From the NCBI GenBank assembly GCA_947166625.1, contig CAMVEX010000004.1, positions 1-64,000 of the forward strand: DNA of 64,000 nt, read 5' to 3'. Position numbers and translations under genes: made by a program. Under the pieces are notes generated by a model that was not told the DNA's origin, made no database searches, and was given only the letters and a program-made list of their open reading frames with translations. This document shows positions 57,942 to 64,000 of the stretch, piece after piece. How positions within the stretch are numbered: the stretch's first letter is position 1; every line of letters begins with the position of its first letter. The stretch comes from an uncultured Clostridia bacterium. GTDB taxonomy: Bacteria; Bacillota; Clostridia; Oscillospirales; Acutalibacteraceae.

Positions 57942-60200
57942 ATGAGAAATGTTCCCAAAGCATTTGATGATAAATTCAAATCTCCGCAGGAGGGCTTCGA
58001 TCTTTTGATAAGCCAGCTCGGCGAATTCAGCGAGGATGAGTTGAACGCCGTAAAAAAGGCTTATGAATTCGCCTCTGAAGCGCATAAAAATCAGACCCGC
58101 CTCTCCGGCGAGCCTTATATAATGCACCCTCTCGCGGTCTCCGTCATCATAGCGAGCCTCGGGATGGATTGCGCCAGCGTTATCGCCGCGATGCTTCACG
58201 ATACCGTGGAGGATACGGGAGTTACCGTTGAGGATATAAGAACAGAATTCGGCGAGACGGCGGCGGAGCTTGTTGACGGGTTGACCAAAATCAAAAATGT
58301 GCCCACCAAAACCGAAGACGCGGCTGAGGACGCCGTCTGGCTCGATCCCACAAGGGTCAAACAGCAGCAGCAGGCGGAGAATATCCGTAAAATGCTGCTC
58401 GCGATGAATAAGGATATCAGAGTGATCATCGTAAAGCTTGCAGACCGTCTCCATAATATGCGCACTCTGATGTTCAAGCCCGAGCAGCGCAGGAGGGAAA
58501 TCGCCCTCGAAACCATAGAGATTTATGCCCCCATAGCTCACCGCCTCGGTATCAGACCCATAAAGGATGAACTTGAGGATCTTTCCATCAGCTATCTCGA
58601 CCCCGTCGCTTATAAAGAGATATGCGATTCTCTTGAAAAACAGAGCCGATCGCGCCGCGAATTCCTCGATGATATTCAGGAGAGAATCGCCGTCAGAGCG
58701 AGAGAGATAGTCCCCAACGCGCAGGTGAGCGGCAGGATCAAATCCGCCCACGGCATATACCGCAAGATGTATATGCAAAATAAAAATTTCGATCAGATCT
58801 ATGATATATACGCCGTAAGAATAATCGTCGATACGGTCATCGACTGCTACAACTGCCTCGGTATCATCCACGATATGTTTACCCCGATACCGGGCAGATT
58901 CAAGGATTATATCTCAAACCCCAAAGCGAATATGTATCAGTCGCTCCATACGACGGTGCTCGGCAGAGAAGGGATCCCGTTTGAGGTCCAGATCAGGACC
59001 TGGGAAATGCACAGGACCGCCGAATACGGTATCGCCGCCCACTGGAAATACAAGCTCGGAATCAACGGCGGCAACAGCGATCTTGATGAGCGCCGCCTCT
59101 CATGGGTGCGCCAGCTTCTCGAAAATCAGAAAGACAGCGAAGATGTCGAAGATATCGTAAACACGATCAAGACGGACCTCGTTACCGAAGAGGTCTATGT
59201 ATTCACCCCCAAGGGCGAAGTCTTTTCGATGCCCATGGGCTCCACGGTCATTGATTTCGCATACGCCATCCATTCCGAGGTCGGCAACAAAATGGTCGGC
59301 GCGAAGGTTGACGGCAAGATAGTGCCGATCGATTATAAAGTAAATACCGGCGAGATAGTCGAAATCATAACCTCCTCACAGCAGGGCAAGGGCCCGAGCA
59401 GAGATTGGCTCAATATAGTCAAAACAAGCCAGGCGAGGAGCAAGATCAAGCAGTGGTATAAACGCGAGAAACGCGAGGAAAATATCGAGACGGGCAAAGC
59501 GGAGACAGAGCGTGAATTCAGACGCAATTTCATCCGCCTTACGGACGAGGAGTTCACTCCGTTCCTCGAAAAAATCGCCGTCAGACAGCATTGTAAAACG
59601 GTCGATGATTTTTATGCGGCTATAGGTTACGGCGGCATTTCGCTCACTAAGCTGATGCCCCGTATCAAGGAGGATTATCTCAAGCTCACAAAGCTCAACG
59701 AGCCTCCGGTGATCAAACCGCCCGTAAAGAAAAAGACCAAATCCAAAGAGGGAGTTATCGTCGAGGGCATAGACAACTGCCTTATCAAATTCTCAAGATG
59801 CTGCAATCCGCTTCCGGGCGATGAAATAATCGGCTTTATCACAAGGGGCCACGGTGTTTCCATCCATACGAGGAAATGCACCAATGTGCCCGAGGATATT
59901 TCGGAAGCCGCAGAGCCCGAGAGATGGATAAAGGCTTACTGGGATAAAAATGTCAAAGAGGAATTCAAGTGCACCCTTCAGCTCACCTGCCTCAACAGGA
60001 TCGGTCTGCTCGCCGATATTTCCGGTATGCTCGCAAATATGCATCTGAATATAAACGAGATAAGCACAAGGCCCACGAAAGACGGCAGGGTGTCAATTTT
60101 CCTCACGGTGTCGCTCAACGGCATCGAGCATCTCAACACCACGGTCAAAAAGCTTGAGGCCATTCAGGGTGTTCTCGCAATCGAAAGGACGGGAATTTGA
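57942..60200 (+). CDS. relA: Bifunctional (p)ppGpp synthetase/hydrolase
   Basis: A 752-aa RSH protein. The HD hydrolase domain is at about 30-190, with HDTVEDTG and the late Asp in LADRLHNMRT. The synthetase domain is at about 240-370 (RFKDYISNPKANMYQSLHTTV, VQIRTWEMHRTAEYG), followed by a TGS domain (about 405-465, VYVFTPKGEVFSMP), helical/CC region and a C-terminal ACT (about 675-752, LADISGMLANMHLNI). The hydrolase motif is intact, so it likely makes and degrades (p)ppGpp. It starts 2 nt after recJ and is followed by dtd, the usual Bacillota recJ-relA-dtd-hemZ order. Confidence 0.97.
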   Translation: MRNVPKAFDDKFKSPQEGFDLLISQLGEFSEDELNAVKKAYEFASEAHKNQTRLSGEPYIMHPLAVSVIIASLGMDCASVIAAMLHDTVEDTGVTVEDIRTEFGETAAELVDGLTKIKNVPTKTEDAAEDAVWLDPTRVKQQQQAENIRKMLLAMNKDIRVIIVKLADRLHNMRTLMFKPEQRRREIALETIEIYAPIAHRLGIRPIKDELEDLSISYLDPVAYKEICDSLEKQSRSRREFLDDIQERIAVRAREIVPNAQVSGRIKSAHGIYRKMYMQNKNFDQIYDIYAVRIIVDTVIDCYNCLGIIHDMFTPIPGRFKDYISNPKANMYQSLHTTVLGREGIPFEVQIRTWEMHRTAEYGIAAHWKYKLGINGGNSDLDERRLSWVRQLLENQKDSEDVEDIVNTIKTDLVTEEVYVFTPKGEVFSMPMGSTVIDFAYAIHSEVGNKMVGAKVDGKIVPIDYKVNTGEIVEIITSSQQGKGPSRDWLNIVKTSQARSKIKQWYKREKREENIETGKAETEREFRRNFIRLTDEEFTPFLEKIAVRQHCKTVDDFYAAIGYGGISLTKLMPRIKEDYLKLTKLNEPPVIKPPVKKKTKSKEGVIVEGIDNCLIKFSRCCNPLPGDEIIGFITRGHGVSIHTRKCTNVPEDISEAAEPERWIKAYWDKNVKEEFKCTLQLTCLNRIGLLADISGMLANMHLNINEISTRPTKDGRVSIFLTVSLNGIEHLNTTVKKLEAIQGVLAIERTGI

Positions 60201-60201
60201 T

Positions 60202-60666
60202 ATGAGAGCGGTTATTCAGAGAGTCACGGCGTCAAAGGTGACCGTTGACGGCGAAATTAAGGGCGAAATAGGTCGCGGCTTCAATGTGCTTCTCGGAGTT
60301 ATGCAGGGCGATACAAAAGAGCATGCCGAGCTTCTCGCAGGCAAAACGGCGAGGCTTCGCGTATTTGAAGACCCGGATGGAAAAATGAATCTCGCTCTCT
60401 CGGATGTTGACGGAGAGGTGCTCGCGATCTCGCAGTTTACGCTCTGCGCCGATCTTAAGAAGGGCAACAGACCGTCGTTCTTCCCGAGCGCTCCGCCGGA
60501 CGAAGCGAACGAATTATATGAATACTACTGCGAATGTCTGCTTAAAAACGGCGTAAAAAAGGTCGAAAAAGGCGTTTTCGGAGCGGATATGAAGGTCGAT
60601 ATATGTAATGACGGGCCCGTTACGATAGTGATGGATACCGATATCTGGGAGAAGAATCAAAAATGA
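60202..60666 (+). CDS. dtd: D-aminoacyl-tRNA deacylase
   Basis: A 154-aa Dtd. The cross-subunit motifs SQFTLCAD and NDGPVT are both present, with MRAVIQRVTASKV at the N-terminus. It cleaves D-amino acids (and glycine from tRNA-Ala) off mischarged tRNA. The ATG at 60202 lies 1 nt after the relA stop with AAAGGA upstream; the ATG at 60154 lies inside relA and is rejected. The stop overlaps the next start (ATGA). Confidence 0.97.
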   Translation: MRAVIQRVTASKVTVDGEIKGEIGRGFNVLLGVMQGDTKEHAELLAGKTARLRVFEDPDGKMNLALSDVDGEVLAISQFTLCADLKKGNRPSFFPSAPPDEANELYEYYCECLLKNGVKKVEKGVFGADMKVDICNDGPVTIVMDTDIWEKNQK

Positions 60667-61307
60667 AAGTGATCGGCATAACGCCGGAGTATTCGGCTTT
60701 TGCAAACAGTTATCTGCTTGTTGATGAAGATACTCTCGAGGCTGTTTATATTGACCCCGGCTGTTTTCTTGAAAATGCGATGAACGCCGTAAAAAACAGC
60801 GGAGCAAAAGTGAAATATATCCTTATGACCCACGGGCATTTCGATCATATTCTCGGCCTGAGCGAGGCGAAAAAATTCCTCGGAGCCGAGGCGGGCATCC
60901 ATCCCGCAGACGAAAGATGCCTTTCAAGCAGATATTACAGCCTTATGGAAACCTTTGAGGTAAACGACCTTGAGCTCATACCCCAAAAGGCGGATTTTTA
61001 TCTGAATGAAGGCGATTTGATAGAATTCGGAAACAGCAGCCTCAGGGTGATGCACACGCCGGGTCACACCCCCGGAGGGGTATGCTTCATCGGCGAAAAA
61101 GACAGGGTGATCTTCAGCGGAGATACGCTTTTTCACTCCACTGCCGGAAGGACGGATTGCGCGGGAGGCAGCTATGATGAGCTCTGCCTTTCGCTTCGCA
61201 GGCTTATTGCGCTTGAGGGCAATTATACCGTTTATCCGGGGCATAATATACCGACCGATCTTGAGCATGAGAGACGGAGAAACTTTGTTATAAGAAGGAT
61301 GAAGTGA
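60663..61307 (+). CDS. MBL-fold metallohydrolase (glyoxalase II-like)
   Basis: A 214-aa metallo-beta-lactamase-fold protein. The metal motif is THGHFDHILG (HxHxDH), followed by VMHTPGHTPGG, the bridging Asp in IFSGDTLF and the final His in YPGHNIPT. Members hydrolyse thioesters such as S-lactoylglutathione or related thiol conjugates; this branch is common in Clostridia next to dtd/hemZ. Specific substrate unknown. Start overlaps the dtd stop by 4 nt. Confidence 0.9.
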   Translation: MKVIGITPEYSAFANSYLLVDEDTLEAVYIDPGCFLENAMNAVKNSGAKVKYILMTHGHFDHILGLSEAKKFLGAEAGIHPADERCLSSRYYSLMETFEVNDLELIPQKADFYLNEGDLIEFGNSSLRVMHTPGHTPGGVCFIGEKDRVIFSGDTLFHSTAGRTDCAGGSYDELCLSLRRLIALEGNYTVYPGHNIPTDLEHERRRNFVIRRMK

Positions 61308-62756
61308 GTGATAATCCGCATTTTCGGGCATGATTTTCATTATGAATGTGAAAATCTGTGCCGGGTGTTTTACCCAAACGAAAAAATAAATATTTCCCGT
61401 GATTCTGAGGGAGAGGATGAAAAAACCGTCGTCACCCGTCTTGAGGGAGAAAAAGCCTCGGTCGATGTTTCGATAAGCGGTGAGACAAGGCATTACGAAA
61501 CGGAGACTTCGCCAGATTCGGCCGAGCTTGATATCGCAAAAATGATTTTTCATTCCCTTTCGGATATAACCGGATACACTCCCCCGTGGGGAGTGCTTAC
61601 CGGAGTGAGACCCTCAAAGCTTATGCGAAAGCTGATTTCGCTTTACGGAGAGGACGGAGCGCGCAGATATTTTACGGATTCTCTGCTTGTGACGGGTGAA
61701 AAGACCGATCTTGCCTACCGCGTGGCAAAGGCGGAGAGAGGCATAATCGACAAATCCCGCCCCGATTCTTTCAGCCTTTATATCGCGATCCCGTTCTGCC
61801 CTTCGCGCTGCTCATACTGCTCATTCGTGAGCCACTCGATCACAAATGCGAATGCCCGCAGGCTCGTGCCCGAATATGTCCGCAAGCTGTGTGAGGAGAT
61901 CGAGCTTACGGGAGAGATTGCTGCTGAAAACGGTCTCAGGCTTGAGAGCATTTATTTCGGCGGGGGCACCCCCGGGGTGCTTGAAGCGTCTCAGCTTGAC
62001 ACTCTTCAATGCGCGATTGAGCGCAGCTTTGATCTGTCATCTCTTCGCGAATATACTGTGGAGATCGGCAGACCCGATACCGTTACTCCCGAAAAACTCG
62101 GCGTACTCAAACTTCATAATACCGGGAGGATAAGCATAAATCCCCAGACCTTCAATCAAAAAACTCTCGACGCCGTCGGCAGAAAGCATACTGTCGGCAA
62201 AGCGCTGGAGGCTTACCGCCTCGCAAAGAGCTACGGGTTTGACTGTATAAATATGGATCTTATCGCGGGGCTGCCCGGCGAAAAAGAGGAGGATTTCATA
62301 AATTCCCTTGATACCGCCGTTATGCTTATGCCGGAGAATATCACCGTGCATTCTCTCGCGCTGAAACGCTCGTCAACCCTGAATTATGAAGGAGCGCAGG
62401 TAGATACCGGCAACGAAGCGAAAAAAATGCTGGATTATGCTTACGAAAAGTTGACAACATCGGATTATATGCCTTATTATATGTACCGCCAGAGCAAATG
62501 CGTCGGCAATCTCGAAAATGTGGGCTGGTGCCGAAGCGGCACGGAAGGGCTCTACAATATATACATGATGGAAGAATGCCATACCGTGCTCGGCGCGGGC
62601 GCGGGAGCCGTTACAAAGCTCTGTGAGCCCGGAGGCGCAAATGTTGAGCGCATTTTCAATTATAAATATCCTTATGAATATATATCCGGCTTTGATGTCT
62701 TAAAAGACCGCAAGCAGGCGGTCACGGATTTTTACTCGAGGAAGGGCGTGAAATAA
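61308..62756 (+). CDS. hemZ: HemZ-like coproporphyrinogen III oxidase family radical SAM enzyme
   Basis: A 482-aa radical SAM protein. The cluster motif is CPSRCSYC near residue 165, followed by GGGTPGVL, and a later EIGRPDT segment. An N-terminal extension of about 150 residues, with TPPWGVLTGVRPSKL, is typical of HemZ from Bacillus and Clostridia. It is annotated as oxygen-independent coproporphyrinogen dehydrogenase, but many HemZ-like proteins lack proven activity, and no haem genes are nearby. It begins with GTG directly after the MBL stop; AAGGATG is upstream. Confidence 0.9.
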   Translation: MIIRIFGHDFHYECENLCRVFYPNEKINISRDSEGEDEKTVVTRLEGEKASVDVSISGETRHYETETSPDSAELDIAKMIFHSLSDITGYTPPWGVLTGVRPSKLMRKLISLYGEDGARRYFTDSLLVTGEKTDLAYRVAKAERGIIDKSRPDSFSLYIAIPFCPSRCSYCSFVSHSITNANARRLVPEYVRKLCEEIELTGEIAAENGLRLESIYFGGGTPGVLEASQLDTLQCAIERSFDLSSLREYTVEIGRPDTVTPEKLGVLKLHNTGRISINPQTFNQKTLDAVGRKHTVGKALEAYRLAKSYGFDCINMDLIAGLPGEKEEDFINSLDTAVMLMPENITVHSLALKRSSTLNYEGAQVDTGNEAKKMLDYAYEKLTTSDYMPYYMYRQSKCVGNLENVGWCRSGTEGLYNIYMMEECHTVLGAGAGAVTKLCEPGGANVERIFNYKYPYEYISGFDVLKDRKQAVTDFYSRKGVK

Positions 62757-62757
62757 C

Positions 62758-64000
62758 TTGGAAAAAGTCAATAAAAAACAGTCTGTTCTGAGCGGCGCCA
62801 TGGTGCTTATGGGGGCGATAATTCTCGTTAAAATCATAGGCGCGCTGTTCAAAATGCCGATGACAAGTATGCTCGGCACGGTCGGCAGAGGATATTTTCA
62901 ATCTGCCTATGAGATATATACGCCCGTTTTTGCTGTAGCTATGGCGGGCCTTCCCGTCGCGGTCTCAAAAATGGTTGCCGAGAGCGTTGCGCTCGGTCAA
63001 TACAGGCAGGCGCGCAGCATATTTACCGTATCGCAAAAAATATTTATCATCGTCGGTGTTTCGGGCACTCTTTTGCTGCTGATCGCCGCCTTCCCTTATG
63101 CCTTTTTTGTAGCGAACAAAAAGAGCCTCGGAGCGATCCTCTGCGTTGCGCCGTCGATTTTTCTCTGCTGTTACATGTCCGCTTACAGAGGCTATTATGA
63201 AGGCCTTCGCAATATGGTGCCCACCGCGATCTCTCAGGTGATCGAAGCACTCGGCAAGCTCGTTATCGGCCTTGCTCTGATCAAAATCATAATGAACCGC
63301 GGCAGCGCGCAGTATCTTTCGGGCCTTTCGGCAAACGGTTTAACGGAGGATATGATGAGCGGCGGAGCCTATACCGTCAATGTTTTCGGGCAGGCGGTGC
63401 ATAATTCCGCCGAGGCAAATTCGGTCATAGTGCCTTACGCGGCGGCGGGAGCGGTCCTCGGAGTCACGCTCGGCTCACTGCTCTCCCTGCTCTTCCTGAT
63501 GGTATTTTACCGCTTCAGAAAAGATGGCTTCACGGGCGCGATGGTCGCCTCATCTCCCGCTCCTCAAAGCGGCAGTGTTATCGCGAAGCAGATGATCAAA
63601 ATCGCGATCCCCATGGTAGTCAGCGCACTTATACTCAATGTTACGAATCTGATAGATGTGACCACTATCCAGGCGAGGCTCACATCGGCTCTCACAAAGG
63701 ATTTCACGACGGTCGTCGATATGTATTCCGCTTCTATAAATAAAGCGGTCGAGCTCAAAAGGCTTAATTTCAGCGATCACGCTGAGGTTATGAAATATAT
63801 CTGGGGCGCCTACGGTACGGCGCTTGATTTCAGGACCCTTATACCGACCATCACCATCCAGCTCGGAGTCAGCGCGATACCCGCTCTCGCGACGGCGTGG
63901 GCTCTCAAAAACAGAGATGATATGCGCAAAACCATCGAAACGGTGCTCCGTGTCGGAATGCTTATCGCCCTTCCTGCAGGCCTTGGAATAGCAGCGCTTG
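62758..64000 (+). CDS. Polysaccharide/lipid flippase, SpoVB/MATE-like (3' end cut)
   Basis: An open frame from a TTG at 62758, 1 nt after the hemZ stop, that runs off the window end (414 complete codons). It begins EKVNKKQSVLSGAMVLMGAII and continues with long hydrophobic helices and the GRGYFQSAYEIYTPVFAVA and YRGYYEGLRNMVPTA segments typical of MurJ/SpoVB/Wzx (MVF) flippases. In this setting it resembles the SpoVB/YtgP group, which act in peptidoglycan or spore-cortex lipid export. GGAAGG lies about 12 nt upstream of the TTG, which is a long spacing, so the start is uncertain. Confidence 0.85.
   Translation, partial: MEKVNKKQSVLSGAMVLMGAIILVKIIGALFKMPMTSMLGTVGRGYFQSAYEIYTPVFAVAMAGLPVAVSKMVAESVALGQYRQARSIFTVSQKIFIIVGVSGTLLLLIAAFPYAFFVANKKSLGAILCVAPSIFLCCYMSAYRGYYEGLRNMVPTAISQVIEALGKLVIGLALIKIIMNRGSAQYLSGLSANGLTEDMMSGGAYTVNVFGQAVHNSAEANSVIVPYAAAGAVLGVTLGSLLSLLFLMVFYRFRKDGFTGAMVASSPAPQSGSVIAKQMIKIAIPMVVSALILNVTNLIDVTTIQARLTSALTKDFTTVVDMYSASINKAVELKRLNFSDHAEVMKYIWGAYGTALDFRTLIPTITIQLGVSAIPALATAWALKNRDDMRKTIETVLRVGMLIALPAGLGIAAL

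Overview
The window looks like chromosomal DNA of an anaerobic, gut-type Clostridia (Bacillota), most plausibly an Oscillospirales/Ruminococcaceae-like relative. This is inferred from strong AGGAGG-type ribosome binding sites, TTGACA/TATAAT promoters, a T-box leader, KtrAB, HemZ, a SigH-like sigma factor, an indolepyruvate:ferredoxin oxidoreductase and abundant Glu/Asp-rich lipoproteins. Base composition is moderate except for a clearly AT-richer patch at about 39.8-42.4 kb. I see no phage, transposase, CRISPR array or rRNA.

Layout: (1) 0-7.5 kb, minus strand: a MacB-type ABC transporter fusion, a histidine phosphatase, a small zinc-ribbon protein, an EF-P operon with a cysteine-triplet protein, and a pepP-maf-nudix operon. 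(2) 7.6-13.9 kb, plus strand: an MFS sugar transporter, an acidic lipoprotein and a heterodimeric ABC exporter. (3) 13.9-15.9 kb: a YhhN-family membrane protein, a SigH-like sigma factor, a shrunken tRNA-like sequence and a double zinc-ribbon protein. (4) 15.9-25.8 kb, minus strand: GH43 and GH38 glycosidases, then Gfo/Idh oxidoreductase-nagB-metG-tatD, then shikimate kinase divergent from ktrB-ktrA. (5) 27.9-37.1 kb, minus strand: a three-gene carrier-protein assembly line (ACP, condensation-type enzyme, AMP ligase), then PPTase, lipoprotein and birA in a second operon, then an LCAT-like hydrolase, GDPD, a lipoprotein and YfbR. (6) 37.2-45 kb, mostly plus strand: TPR/DUF4037 pair, YerC-type repressor with an operator-bearing promoter, an ECF sigma/anti-sigma module, a decayed M23 peptidase and a lipoprotein; a large BspA/InlB-repeat surface protein lies on the minus strand. 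(7) 45-49.5 kb: truB divergent from an M20 peptidase and glycerate kinase, and a membrane protein. (8) 49.7-55.8 kb, minus strand: a T-box-controlled aromatic 2-oxoacid operon (acyl-CoA synthetase, iorA, iorB, phenylacetate-CoA ligase, ACT protein). (9) 55.8-64 kb, plus strand: recJ-relA-dtd-MBL hydrolase-hemZ-flippase, the last cut by the window end.

The two most unusual items are the small dissociated condensation system with its own PPTase (27.9-31.8 kb), and the 64-nt tRNA-like element (15460-15523), which keeps D and T arms but has an 11-nt anticodon arm. The T-box operon gives a coherent metabolic story: amino-acid availability controls conversion of aryl-pyruvates to aryl-acetyl-CoA. 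All functions are read from motifs and family knowledge without database searches.
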